From positions 139,919 to 174,515 of the forward strand of contig CALRFG010000001.1 of assembly GCA_943356525.1 (NCBI GenBank): 34,597 bases of DNA. The letters run 5' to 3'. Positions 8,065 to 16,739 of the stretch are shown one piece after another. Source of the DNA: Candidatus Nomurabacteria bacterium (GTDB lineage Bacteria > Patescibacteriota > Minisyncoccia > Phycocordibacterales > CAIZLB01). A model generated the notes under the pieces. That model made no database searches, was not told where the DNA came from, and worked only from the letters and a program-made list of their open reading frames with translations. Position 1 is the first letter of the stretch; every line of letters starts with the position of its first letter. The translations under genes and the position numbers were made by a program.

Positions 8065-8838
8065 ATGACAGACGATAACAATACAAACGATATAATAAAT
8101 ACAACAGACGAATCTACTGAAGATACTACTACTCCAGCAACAGACACCTTAGTGGTTGCTGATGCTATAGCTCAGGAGATAGAGGCCGCTGTTGAATCAG
8201 CTCCAGAACCTGAAGTAGACCCAACACCAGTTGTTGATGAAGCAAATATCGCTCCTGCTCCAACAGTTTCATCTACTGCTAACGCTCCTGCTTCAAGAAC
8301 TTTTACTAAAAATGAAAGACCTCCCCGAGGTGGTCCAAGACGTGGAGGTGATAATAGAGGTCCAAAAAGAGAAGCTAAGCCAAAGCCAGAATTTGATCAA
8401 AAGATAGTGTCAATCAGAAGAGTAACCCGTGTTACTTCAGGAGGAAGAAAATTTTCTTTCGCGGTTGCAGTTATCGCAGGTGATAGAAAAGGTAGAATTG
8501 GTTTTGGAACTGGAAAAGGTTTAGATACTGCCATGGCAGTTGATAAAGCTTATAAAAAAGCTAAAGCAAATATGATAAGACTTCCTCTTACAAAAACTGG
8601 AACTATTCCTCATGACGTATCAGCTAAGTATTCTTCATCTCAAGTTGAGCTTAGACCTGCACCGGGTAAGGGTATAGTTGCAGGATCATCAGTTCGTGAT
8701 GTTATAGAGATAGCGGGTATACGTGATGTTATAGGTAAATTGAGATCTGGTACAAAGAACCCTATGAACAATGCGAAAGTAGTTATAAAAGCATTGTCAA
8801 CATTGTCTGCAAGTAAAAAAGTTAAACACACAAAATAA
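8065..8838 (+). CDS. rpsE: 30S ribosomal protein S5 (uS5) with ~108-aa N-terminal extension
   Basis: Small-subunit protein at the mRNA entry site with roles in decoding accuracy. The S5 core begins near residue 108 (EFDQKIVSIRRVTRVTSGGR) and continues through the double-stranded-RNA-binding-like segment, GDRKGRIGFGTGKG, and the C-terminal VRDVIEIAGIRDVIGKLRSG motif. In front of the core lie about 80 residues rich in Asp, Glu, Thr, Ala and Pro, then a short Arg/Gly patch (ERPPRGGPRRGGDNRGPKR). Total 257 aa against about 165 normally. The ATG at 8065 fits: AATAAA (8056-8061) lies 3 nt upstream. rpmD (L30), which normally follows, is absent; rplO starts 32 nt after the stop. Confidence 0.96.
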   Translation: MTDDNNTNDIINTTDESTEDTTTPATDTLVVADAIAQEIEAAVESAPEPEVDPTPVVDEANIAPAPTVSSTANAPASRTFTKNERPPRGGPRRGGDNRGPKREAKPKPEFDQKIVSIRRVTRVTSGGRKFSFAVAVIAGDRKGRIGFGTGKGLDTAMAVDKAYKKAKANMIRLPLTKTGTIPHDVSAKYSSSQVELRPAPGKGIVAGSSVRDVIEIAGIRDVIGKLRSGTKNPMNNAKVVIKALSTLSASKKVKHTK

Positions 8839-8870
8839 TCAAATAATTTTGGTATAATAAAAATAAATAT

Positions 8871-9314
8871 ATGCAATTACATACATTAAAAAGAAAAACA
8901 CAAAGACAGACTAAACAACAAGTTGGTCGTGGAAGCAAAAGAGGTAAAACATCAGGACGTGGACAAAAAGGTCAAACATCACGTGCTGGTCGTAAACTAC
9001 GTCCAGAGATTAGAGAGATCATTAAAAAGATCCCAAAACTAAGAGGTCGTGGTAAAAATATCAATAAATCTTTCGAAATAAAACCTGTGGCATTAAACGT
9101 TTCAGTTTTTGCAGAGATAGAAAATGGTACTGTTTTGACACCACAAAAACTTGTAGATTTAAAATTGGTTAAATTGTTGAAAGGTAAAGTTCCTAAAGTT
9201 AAAATTTTAGCTAATGGTGAAATTACAAATGCATTAACATTTAAAAAATTCACAATCTCAAAAGCTGCAATCGAGAAAATCGAGAAAGCTGGAGGCAAAG
9301 TATATGTTAAATAA
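8871..9314 (+). CDS. rplO: 50S ribosomal protein L15 (uL15)
   Basis: Late-assembly large-subunit protein. 147 aa, normal. Its Gly/Arg-rich N-terminus (GRGSKRGKTSGRGQKGQTSR, about residues 20-40) threads through 23S rRNA in known structures; the C-terminal half has NGEITNALTFKKFTISKAA..IEKAGG. AATAAA at 8862-8867 lies 3 nt before the ATG. A TATAAT at 8853-8858 might be a weak internal promoter, but no -35 is visible. The last 11 nt overlap secY. Confidence 0.96.
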   Translation: MQLHTLKRKTQRQTKQQVGRGSKRGKTSGRGQKGQTSRAGRKLRPEIREIIKKIPKLRGRGKNINKSFEIKPVALNVSVFAEIENGTVLTPQKLVDLKLVKLLKGKVPKVKILANGEITNALTFKKFTISKAAIEKIEKAGGKVYVK

Positions 9315-10581
9315 AATAAAATCAATATTTTCAGATAAATTAATTAGAAATAGAATATTATTCGTTCTAGCAATTTTGGTTATTTTTAGGGCTTTATCAA
9401 CGATTCCAGTTCCTGGAGTAAATGTAGATGCTATAAAAGCTCTAGTTGACGGCAATAGTTTTTTCCAAGTTCTTAACCTGTTTTCAGGTGGAGGACTTTC
9501 TGCTTTGTCTATACTTATGTTGGGTGTTGGTCCATACATCACAGCATCTATCGTTATACAGCTTTTGACTATGGTTTTTCCTCGTATGAAAGAGTTGCAG
9601 CAAGAAGAAGGTGCGGAAGGTAGAAAAAAACTTTCTCAATATTCAAGACTTTTAAGTGTGCCTATAGCTTTCATGCAAACTTTTGGAATTGTAGCTTTGA
9701 TCACAAGACAGTCACCTGAAGTTTTTGGTGGATTGACAACTTTCGGTTTTGCTCAAATAGCTATCATTGTGGTTGCTTCGTCTATATTCCTTATGTGGAT
9801 TGGGGAGAGACTTACTGAGTTTGGTATAGGAAATGGTATATCTATTATCATTACTGTGGGTATAATAGCAGCACTACCTCAAACTGTTTCAAGGATATAC
9901 TCAACTTATGATTCAACCCAATTACCGCTATTTGTCGGTATGGGTTTACTCCTGATCTCTATCATAGCCCTTATTATATGTATTACGGAAGCTGAAAGAC
10001 CTATAGAGGTTAACTATGCCAGACAAGCTAGATCTCTTGCGACACAAGGTGCCTCAGGTTCTCATAAAACATATTTACCTATAAAACTTAATCAAGCTGG
10101 TGTTATGCCTATAATATTTGCTATAACTATTTTGATGTTTCCGTCATTTTTGGGTAATATAATGATATTATCTTCAAACGATATAATACAAAACATAGGA
10201 CGTTTTATAAGTATATGGTCACAAAATCCATGGGCCTATGGAATAGTTTATTTCCTACTAGTATTCCTGTTTACTTACTTCTATACAGCTGTAACTTTTG
10301 ACCCAAAGCAGATGTCAGAAAATCTACAAAAGCAAGGAGCATTCGTTTCAGGTATCAGGCCGGGAGATTCAACAATGGACTACTTGTCTCGTATAGTTAC
10401 AAGAACAACTTTTATTGGAGCAACTTTTTTGGCATGTATAGCAGTCTTGCCAAACGTTGTTCAAGGATTCACTGGTATAGCTTCTATCAGTATCGGTGGT
10501 ACTGGTATACTTATTGTTATCTCAACTCTTATAGATGTTATAAAGAAAATAAATGCTCAGTTAAGTATGAGAGAATATTAA
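9304..10581 (+). CDS. secY: Preprotein translocase subunit SecY
   Basis: Channel-forming subunit of the Sec translocon in the cytoplasmic membrane. 425 aa, the normal length, with about ten hydrophobic segments. Recognisable motifs are TIPVPGVNVDA near the N-terminus (plug/TM1 region), LNLFSGGGLSALSILMLGVGPYITASI around TM2, GNGISIIITVGI, and the cytosolic loop ARQARSLATQG..HKTYLPIKLNQAGVMPIIFA. The C-terminal SGIRPGDSTMDYLSRIVTR segment is also present. The ATG overlaps the end of rplO by 11 nt, implying translational coupling. The GGAGG upstream encodes Gly-Gly of L15 and is probably not an SD. Confidence 0.97.
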   Translation: MLNKIKSIFSDKLIRNRILFVLAILVIFRALSTIPVPGVNVDAIKALVDGNSFFQVLNLFSGGGLSALSILMLGVGPYITASIVIQLLTMVFPRMKELQQEEGAEGRKKLSQYSRLLSVPIAFMQTFGIVALITRQSPEVFGGLTTFGFAQIAIIVVASSIFLMWIGERLTEFGIGNGISIIITVGIIAALPQTVSRIYSTYDSTQLPLFVGMGLLLISIIALIICITEAERPIEVNYARQARSLATQGASGSHKTYLPIKLNQAGVMPIIFAITILMFPSFLGNIMILSSNDIIQNIGRFISIWSQNPWAYGIVYFLLVFLFTYFYTAVTFDPKQMSENLQKQGAFVSGIRPGDSTMDYLSRIVTRTTFIGATFLACIAVLPNVVQGFTGIASISIGGTGILIVISTLIDVIKKINAQLSMREY

Positions 10582-10593
10582 TCAGCAATACTG

Positions 10594-10599
10594 TATAAT
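10594..10599 (+). promoter_or_regulatory. -10 box for leaderless adk-like transcript
   Basis: A perfect TATAAT lies 6 nt before the ATG at 10606. Transcription normally begins about 7 nt after the -10 box, so the mRNA would start at or next to the ATG. No good -35 is visible. It may add to read-through from secY. Confidence 0.5.
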
Positions 10600-10605
10600 A
10601 TTTGT

Positions 10606-11190
10606 ATGAATCAAACATCCGTTATATTTATAGGAAGATCAGGTTGTGGTAAAGGTACTCAATCTGGTCTTTTAATTGATTATTTTAAAACTGAAAATAA
10701 AGAAACGTTATATCTAAGTACTGGAAATGAGTTCAGGAAATTGATTGCGGAAGATAATAATTTTACATCAAAAAAAGTTGATACAATATATAAAGAAGGA
10801 GGGCGAAATCCAGATTTTCTATGTATTACTATTACTGGAAATTATTTTAAAAATAATTTCGATCCAGCAAAAAATTTAATAATGGATGGAGGAATTAGAT
10901 CATTAAATGAAGCAGAAACAGTATCAGACATCCTTAATTTTTATGAGATAAATAATACTCATGTTTTTTACCTAGGTGTAAGTCATGAATGGTCAGTTGA
11001 TAAAATGAAAAACCGTCATCGAACAGATGACAGTACAGATATATTTGAAGTAAAGAAAAAATGGTTTGAAGAAGAGGTTATTCCAGCTATAAACTATCTT
11101 GAAACAAATACTCAATTCAAATTCCATAAAATAAATGGAGAACAAACTATAGAAAAAATTCATTCGGATATAATTTCATGTCTAAAATAA
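10606..11190 (+). CDS. Adenylate-kinase-like nucleoside monophosphate kinase, short-LID form
   Basis: Probably transfers phosphate from ATP to AMP or a related nucleotide. The 194-aa protein has the P-loop GRSGCGKGTQ (residues 10-19), the STGNEFRKLI AMP-site segment, DGGIRSLNEAE (equivalent to DGFPRTxxQAE) and NRHRTDD (equivalent to RxRxDD). The LID domain between these last motifs is minimal, with no zinc-binding cysteines. It sits where adk usually lies, between secY and map, which supports adenylate kinase; sequence divergence leaves another NMP kinase possible. Its 3' end overlaps map by 13 nt. Confidence 0.8.
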   Translation: MNQTSVIFIGRSGCGKGTQSGLLIDYFKTENKETLYLSTGNEFRKLIAEDNNFTSKKVDTIYKEGGRNPDFLCITITGNYFKNNFDPAKNLIMDGGIRSLNEAETVSDILNFYEINNTHVFYLGVSHEWSVDKMKNRHRTDDSTDIFEVKKKWFEEEVIPAINYLETNTQFKFHKINGEQTIEKIHSDIISCLK

Positions 11191-11969
11191 ATATATATTC
11201 AGAAAAAGAAATAGAAATACTACGTGAGGGTGGTAAGATATTACATACTATTCTAAAAACACTTGAAAAAGAGACTTTAGAAAATGTTTCAACAAAAGAC
11301 CTTGATATTAGGGCTAAAGAATTGTGTATCGAAAATAATGCTATACCAGCTTTTTTAAACTATACTCCAGGAGGTGCAAAGCGTCCTTTTCCAGGGGCGA
11401 TATGTATATCTGTAAATCATGAAGTTGTTCATGGTATACCAAACGAAAAACCAAAGATCTTAAAAAAAGGTGATGTTGTAACACTTGATATGGGTTTAAA
11501 ATACATGGGCATGTTTACTGATTCTGCTGTTACTTTGGTTGTAGGTGGTGGTGAATACAACAAAGTTGGTCAGGAAATGATAGATGTAGCAGCTCGTGCG
11601 CTCAACAATGCAATAGATATATTAAAGCCAGGTTTAAGAACTGGAGATATAGGTCAGGCTATAGAAGATACAGTTAAGAAAAATAAAGGTAAGATATACA
11701 AAATACCAACAATACTCGGAGGTCATGGTATAGGTTATGGAATACATGAAGATCCATTCGTACCAAACTTTGGAAAGGCTGGCGAAGGTGTCGTTTTAAA
11801 AGAGGGAAATGTTATAGCTATAGAGCCAATATTGACTGAAAATAGTACCGCTATGAATACTTTGTCTGATGGATACACTTTTGTAACGCAGGATAAAGGT
11901 TTGGCGGTTCATGTTGAGCACACTGTGGTTATTACAAAAGATGGGTGTGAGGTTATAACTATGGGATAA
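11178..11969 (+). CDS. map: Methionine aminopeptidase, type I
   Basis: Removes the initiator methionine from new proteins in the cytosol. 263 aa, normal for type Ia. The five metal ligands can be placed: two Asp in TLDMGLKYMGMFTDSAV (about residues 99-115), His in GGHGIGYGIHEDP (about 180), Glu in AIEPILT (about 215), and Glu in HVEHTVVIT near the C-terminus. The substrate-binding His is in NHEVVHGIP. It starts inside the adk-like gene. It ends the operon here; infA, rpmJ and rpsM, which often follow, are not present. Confidence 0.96.
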   Translation: MSKINIYSEKEIEILREGGKILHTILKTLEKETLENVSTKDLDIRAKELCIENNAIPAFLNYTPGGAKRPFPGAICISVNHEVVHGIPNEKPKILKKGDVVTLDMGLKYMGMFTDSAVTLVVGGGEYNKVGQEMIDVAARALNNAIDILKPGLRTGDIGQAIEDTVKKNKGKIYKIPTILGGHGIGYGIHEDPFVPNFGKAGEGVVLKEGNVIAIEPILTENSTAMNTLSDGYTFVTQDKGLAVHVEHTVVITKDGCEVITMG

Positions 11970-11985
11970 ATTTTTATATAAAACT

Positions 11986-12026
11986 GACCCCCACTGCTGC
12001 TAGCAAGGGAGTCTTTAGTTTTTATT
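11986..12026 (+). terminator. Likely terminator after map
   Basis: A hairpin with arms GACCCCC (11986-11992) and GGGAGTC (12008-12014), one mismatch, and a 15-nt loop is followed by a T-rich stretch. It lies 17 nt after the map stop and abuts the end of the small minus-strand gene at 12015, as expected between convergent genes. Confidence 0.5.
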
Positions 12027-12185
12027 TTTGGTAACAGTAGTTTCTTTGAATAGTTCTGGAGTATTTTTATTAATGTATATATCATTTAAGAATACAAAAC
12101 TTAGCCAAAATAAGTACCAGGTAATCATTAAAATAATACTAATTATTGCACCCTTTGTATCTTTAACACAATGTTCATCTTTCAT
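12015..12185 (-). CDS. Hypothetical 56-aa single-pass membrane protein
   Basis: I do not recognise a family. The frame begins ATG at 12185 (minus strand) and gives 56 residues: a short charged N-terminus (MKDEHCVKDTKG), one strongly hydrophobic segment (about residues 13-34, GAIISIILMITWYLFW then LSFVFL), and a polar C-terminus ending KNKN. The gene call is supported by a consensus-like promoter, TTGACA-18-TAACAT, placed so that transcription would begin close to the ATG, and by the terminator-like hairpin at its end. It is divergent from the large ATPase gene. It may be a small membrane partner of that system, but nothing in the sequence proves it. Confidence 0.55.
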   Translation of the reverse strand: MKDEHCVKDTKGAIISIILMITWYLFWLSFVFLNDIYINKNTPELFKETTVTKNKN

Positions 12186-12194
12186 ACAAACTTA

Positions 12195-12224
12195 ATGTTA
12201 CTCCTATCTATGATAAGGTGTCAA
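12195..12224 (-). promoter_or_regulatory. Promoter for the 56-aa membrane protein
   Basis: On the minus strand TTGACA (12224-12219) is followed after 18 nt by TAACAT (12200-12195), and then 9 nt later by the ATG at 12185. The spacing predicts an mRNA with almost no leader. Confidence 0.55.
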
Positions 12225-12242
12225 ATTACTCATTTTATCTGA

Positions 12243-12248
12243 TATAAT
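12243..12248 (+). promoter_or_regulatory. -10 box of the VirD4/TraG-like gene
   Basis: TATAAT 9 nt before the ATG at 12258. A start 7 nt downstream would leave a 2-3 nt leader. No convincing -35 is visible. Confidence 0.5.
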
Positions 12249-12257
12249 AAAAACATA

Positions 12258-15131
12258 ATGTTACAAAATAATTTTGAGCAATCAAAAAATAAAAACCATG
12301 AAATAGGTGTTTTAAACTTTGCTGAACCTGATAAAAAAACTTTTGCCTCTATAGAAGATGAATTAAAATATCTTCGTGGTGAAGTAAAAAAGAATCAAGA
12401 TAAAAATGATGAACAGTTTGAACAAGATCAAATAATATCTCAAGAAATAAAAATATATCATGAGACTACAGGGAGAGATTTATTGCATGAATCATATATT
12501 CAACCTGAAAAAAAAGGTCAAGAGATAGTTTTAAACCTTGCCCCTGAATCCCATGATGAAAATATGGAAGAGTATTGGGCTTTGATGAATAAAAATGGTA
12601 TTTATAACACTTTGAATATTATAAAAAATAATAATAATCCGCACCTTGAAGATGATTTCCATAGGTTTTTAGTTGAATATATAAAGTCAGGTGTACAGAT
12701 AAAAAACCTAAAAGAAAATGATACGGTAGATAAAAGTATAAAACAGACACTATACCAAGTATCTTTACCTGATTTTCAACAAAAAGATAGTACACAAAAA
12801 CCAATAAAAGAGCTAATCTCTGTCATGGAACAGTTCTATGCAGGTATGACATCTATCGCAGAAGCGGGTAAGAAATTTGCTGATAGTAAAAATAATATGA
12901 CTATCGAGCTTTCTATAGCTCAAAGTTCTGAAGAATTTATTTTTTATGTATCTATTCCAAATAACAAAACAGATCTTTTTGAAAAACATATACTTTCTGT
13001 TTTTCCAGAAGCAAAGATAGAGGTGGAACACAATGATTATAATATCTTTGATGAAGATGGTGTGTCTCTTGGTTCCGTTGCCTCATTTACAAAGCAAGGT
13101 ATATATCCAATAAAGACATATGAACAGTTTGATGCTGACCCTATAAACGTTATTCTCAATTCTTTATCTAAAATACAAAGAGACGGAGAAGGTGCATCTA
13201 TACAAATAGTATTCAATAATGTCGGAGATTATTATCAAAAACTTTATAGAGATGCACTGGATAATATTCTAAAAGGTGAAAGTCTAAAAAAGAGTACAGA
13301 TATAAGACATACTATATGGGGTCAGTTTGCCAAAGTAGCAGGAGAAATAGGAAAAGAAGTTACTGATAGTGCATTTTCTGTTGATCAAAAAAAAGATGAA
13401 AAGGATGAAAAATATATAGATCAGATTGCAGTTGAGCAAATAAAAAATAAAATAGCTACACCTATAATAGAAACAAATATACGTTTGATTGCTTCAGCAA
13501 AAACTCGTATACGTACTGAAAATATATTATCTGATCTTGAGTCATCGTTCAATCAGTTTACAAATTCTCTTGGAAATAGTTTTAAATGGAACAGGATCAA
13601 AGATAATAATCTGAAAGAATTATTTTATCAGTATTCCTTTAGAATTTTTGATAGAGATCAGGTTTTACCTGTATCAATAAGAGAGATAGCTACTGTTATG
13701 CATTTTCCTATGACAACTCAGTCAAATTTTTCACCACAGCTGAAACAGTCAACAGCGGCAACTGCTTCAGCACCACTCGATATACCTAGGTCTGGTGAAG
13801 GTGTTTTGATTGGTAAAAATATACATAGAAATATAGAGCAGGATATATATATGACACCAGAGGATAGGCTTAGGCATATGTATGTAATCGGTCAGACCGG
13901 TGTAGGTAAGTCTAGTATTTTAAAAAATCTTATCATACAAGATATTAAAAATGGTGATGGTGTATGTTTTATAGACCCTCATGGAAATGATGTTCAGGAT
14001 ATATTGTCGCATATACCAAAAGAAAGATATGATGATGTAATTTATTTTGATCCTGGCTACACTGATAGACCTATGTCTTTGAACATGCTCGAATATGATC
14101 ATTCAAATCCAGAGCAAAAAACTTTCGTTGTAAACGAGCTGTTTAGTATTTTCCAGAAACTATATGGTGCAAACCCTGAATCTATGGGACCTATGTTTGA
14201 GCAATATTTTAGAAATGCAACTATGCTCGTTATGGATGATCCGGACTCAGGCTGTACCATGCTCGATATATCTCGAGTTATGGCTGTAAAAAGTTTCCGT
14301 GATATGAAAATAGCACAGTGCAAAAACCCAATAGTAAAACAATTTTGGACTGAGATTGCTGAGAAAACTTCAGGCGAGTCAGGTCTTGTAAATATGATAC
14401 CTTACATAACATCAAAGTTTGACGTATTTTCAGCTAATGAAATCATGCGACCTATCATCGCTCAAGAACAATCCTCGTTTAATTTTCGTGAGATAATGGA
14501 TACCAAAAAAATTCTTCTTGTAAATCTTGCAAAAGGCCGACTAGGGGATATAAACTCAAACCTTATAGGTCTTATTGTTGTTGGGAAAATATTGATGGCT
14601 GCATTATCGAGAGTTGATTCTTTTGGAAAAGATATGAATCCATTTTACTTGTATATAGATGAGTTTCAAAATATAACAACGCCTTCTATATCAACTATAT
14701 TATCAGAAGCTAGAAAGTATAAACTATCATTGACCATTGCCCATCAGTTTATAGATCAGCTTGATGATAAGATAAAATCTTCAGTTTTTGGAAATGTTGG
14801 AAATATGGTTGTTTATAGAACTGGTGCTGCTGATGCTGAGATTTTACAAAAGCAGTTTGAGCCAGTTTTTAAAGCATCAGATATTATGAATATAGATAAC
14901 TTCAACGCTTATATTAAAATGCTTTCTCATGGTAAACCTACAAAACCTTTTAATGTTCGTATTATGCCACAAGCAAAAGGGAATACAGATATAGTGGATT
15001 CATTGAAGGAGTTGTCTTATCTAAAATACGGAAAAGATAAAGACTTGATACGTGAGCAAATAAACACAAAATTTGCGAGTGATAAAGCAAAACCAAAGCC
15101 TACTCCGGATTTGAGTGCTTTTGGTTTGTAG
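12258..15131 (+). CDS. VirD4/TraG-like ATPase with long N-terminal region
   Basis: A 957-aa RecA-fold ATPase of the type IV coupling-protein/VirB4 superfamily, common in CPR genomes as a 'type IV secretion DNA-binding domain' protein. Residues 1 to about 500 are polar and partly helical, without known motifs. From about residue 540 comes the motor: Walker A GQTGVGKSS (about 545-553), a CFIDPHGND strand that follows it, and the Walker B-like segment FYLYIDEFQN (about 795-804). IAHQFIDQL, the sensor-like Gln motif, follows. No transmembrane segment is obvious, unlike classical VirD4, so it may be recruited by a membrane partner. Two exported proteins follow. It may power DNA or protein transfer, or pilus-like assembly; which one is unknown. 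Confidence 0.8.
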   Translation: MLQNNFEQSKNKNHEIGVLNFAEPDKKTFASIEDELKYLRGEVKKNQDKNDEQFEQDQIISQEIKIYHETTGRDLLHESYIQPEKKGQEIVLNLAPESHDENMEEYWALMNKNGIYNTLNIIKNNNNPHLEDDFHRFLVEYIKSGVQIKNLKENDTVDKSIKQTLYQVSLPDFQQKDSTQKPIKELISVMEQFYAGMTSIAEAGKKFADSKNNMTIELSIAQSSEEFIFYVSIPNNKTDLFEKHILSVFPEAKIEVEHNDYNIFDEDGVSLGSVASFTKQGIYPIKTYEQFDADPINVILNSLSKIQRDGEGASIQIVFNNVGDYYQKLYRDALDNILKGESLKKSTDIRHTIWGQFAKVAGEIGKEVTDSAFSVDQKKDEKDEKYIDQIAVEQIKNKIATPIIETNIRLIASAKTRIRTENILSDLESSFNQFTNSLGNSFKWNRIKDNNLKELFYQYSFRIFDRDQVLPVSIREIATVMHFPMTTQSNFSPQLKQSTAATASAPLDIPRSGEGVLIGKNIHRNIEQDIYMTPEDRLRHMYVIGQTGVGKSSILKNLIIQDIKNGDGVCFIDPHGNDVQDILSHIPKERYDDVIYFDPGYTDRPMSLNMLEYDHSNPEQKTFVVNELFSIFQKLYGANPESMGPMFEQYFRNATMLVMDDPDSGCTMLDISRVMAVKSFRDMKIAQCKNPIVKQFWTEIAEKTSGESGLVNMIPYITSKFDVFSANEIMRPIIAQEQSSFNFREIMDTKKILLVNLAKGRLGDINSNLIGLIVVGKILMAALSRVDSFGKDMNPFYLYIDEFQNITTPSISTILSEARKYKLSLTIAHQFIDQLDDKIKSSVFGNVGNMVVYRTGAADAEILQKQFEPVFKASDIMNIDNFNAYIKMLSHGKPTKPFNVRIMPQAKGNTDIVDSLKELSYLKYGKDKDLIREQINTKFASDKAKPKPTPDLSAFGL

Positions 15132-15160
15132 TTGCTATAGTTATTTTATAAAGCTATAAT
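15132..15160 (+). promoter_or_regulatory. Sigma-70-type promoter for the exported-protein pair
   Basis: TTGCTA (15132-15137), a 17-nt spacer and a perfect TATAAT (15155-15160), then 7 nt to the ATG at 15168. This is the best-formed promoter of a protein gene here and predicts a transcript starting on or beside the AUG. Confidence 0.7.
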
Positions 15161-15167
15161 TAAAAAT

Positions 15168-16730
15168 ATGAAAAAAAATTTAATTGTTAGTTTTTTATTA
15201 CTGACTATAATATCAACTTCAGTTTTTGCTCAAGTTAACTCACCTAGTAAAGAAGTCGCTCCCTTGTTGGAGGTGCCTACAACTTTTCCAAATATAGATA
15301 GGACTTTGTATGATGAAGACGGTATATCTTTAATACAACCAAATTTTCCCAAAGATTTTCCTCTACCAGATAAAACTTCTACAAGTTCATTTGAAATGGA
15401 TAATATTGCAAACGATTTGCCGTCTTTAGCACTTGACCCAAAAGATGTAAAACAGGGTGAATTAGCAGCTTGTTTTGATTATTATAATTTTGGGTCGGTG
15501 AACATAAGTTTGGCAACTGACCGTACAACATATGAATCAGGTGGATTACCTGCAATCATAACAGGTGAGGTAAAAAATAATAATAAATATCCACTTGTGG
15601 GTTTAGATATAAAAGCTAGATTGGTTAAAAATATACCCTCACCAGACTATATTCGTGCAGAGATTATGACACTTGATGAATTTGATATTGCAAAAAATAT
15701 CACCATAAAAGCTAATGGTATCTACACTATACCGTCATATGGTTTGAATCTGCCACTAAACACACCTGCTGGCGATTATCAAATACTTTTTTATGCAGTT
15801 GAACAAAATAGGTTCAATATGTCAGGATTATCATTTACAAATGATATCATAGCGTCAAAAGTTGATTTTACCATAACAGGAAAAAATCCTGAACACATTT
15901 ATCTTGATCAGACAAAAATAACAGTAGGTGGTAAACCTCATAATATAATGGCATTTGTAACTCAACATATACCAGATATAGAGATTCCTGTAATTATTCC
16001 TTTAAAAAATCCAAGTAATATTGATAAAAAAATGACGGTTACCTACGATTTGTATTCTTGGGATGCTTTACAGCAAGAAAATAAGATAAGTACAAAATCT
16101 GAAACTATTATGGTTCCAGCAAAATCATCTAAAAATCTAAAATACATTTTAGATAAAGGTGTGCTACCTGTGTATTATCTTACAATAACAGCTCAACCAG
16201 AAAGTCAAATAAAAGACAAATCTGTATTTAAGGAAAAAACTATGTCGAATATAAGATTTGTTATTATTGATTCATCAAAACCAAGAATAAACTTTACAGG
16301 TATAAACTCATTTCCTTTGAAGAAAGGGTCTGAAGCTACTCTTTTTACATGTTTTCATAATACAAATAATGGTATTGATTTAAATAATGTAAAAATAGAA
16401 ACAGTTCTATATGATCAAGACAATAAAGAAATTTCCAGATTGGAATATAATGGTAAGACAACATCAGAGATCAGTGGGTTGATTAAAAAGTTTACAACAA
16501 AAAAAGATATTTTTAACTTTACTATCATAACAAAAATGTTTAATAGTAAAGGTGAGCAACTTGATTCTATTGAAAAAAAATATAGTTGTAATGATATTGA
16601 CCCTAGTACTTGTCCAAAAAAATTAGATTTGATTTTAATCTCAAGTATTGCCGGGATAGCTGTTATATTGATATTGTTAATAGTTTTTATCTATAAAAAA
16701 ATTAGAAATAATATATTAAAAAATAAATAA
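15168..16730 (+). CDS. Exported, membrane-anchored surface protein of unknown function
   Basis: No family recognised. The 520-aa protein begins with a clear signal peptide (KKNLIVSFLLLTIISTSVFA, cleavage likely after AQ). A long ectodomain follows, with beta-rich stretches resembling Ig-like folds (for example residues ~125-240 and ~265-380). It ends with a transmembrane helix (about residues 487-508, rich in Ile/Leu) and a short basic cytosolic tail, KKIRNNILKNK. Such topology fits a surface protein or a periplasmic arm of a larger machine. It has its own promoter and is followed after 9 nt by a second exported protein, so the two are probably co-expressed. Confidence 0.75.
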   Translation: MKKNLIVSFLLLTIISTSVFAQVNSPSKEVAPLLEVPTTFPNIDRTLYDEDGISLIQPNFPKDFPLPDKTSTSSFEMDNIANDLPSLALDPKDVKQGELAACFDYYNFGSVNISLATDRTTYESGGLPAIITGEVKNNNKYPLVGLDIKARLVKNIPSPDYIRAEIMTLDEFDIAKNITIKANGIYTIPSYGLNLPLNTPAGDYQILFYAVEQNRFNMSGLSFTNDIIASKVDFTITGKNPEHIYLDQTKITVGGKPHNIMAFVTQHIPDIEIPVIIPLKNPSNIDKKMTVTYDLYSWDALQQENKISTKSETIMVPAKSSKNLKYILDKGVLPVYYLTITAQPESQIKDKSVFKEKTMSNIRFVIIDSSKPRINFTGINSFPLKKGSEATLFTCFHNTNNGIDLNNVKIETVLYDQDNKEISRLEYNGKTTSEISGLIKKFTTKKDIFNFTIITKMFNSKGEQLDSIEKKYSCNDIDPSTCPKKLDLILISSIAGIAVILILLIVFIYKKIRNNILKNK

Positions 16731-16739
16731 ATAAAATAT

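Noticed and set aside
9287-9306. GGAGG before secY as a Shine-Dalgarno site
   Set aside because: It encodes Gly-Gly of L15 and the 16S tail has no CCTCC to pair with. No other operon gene has such a site.
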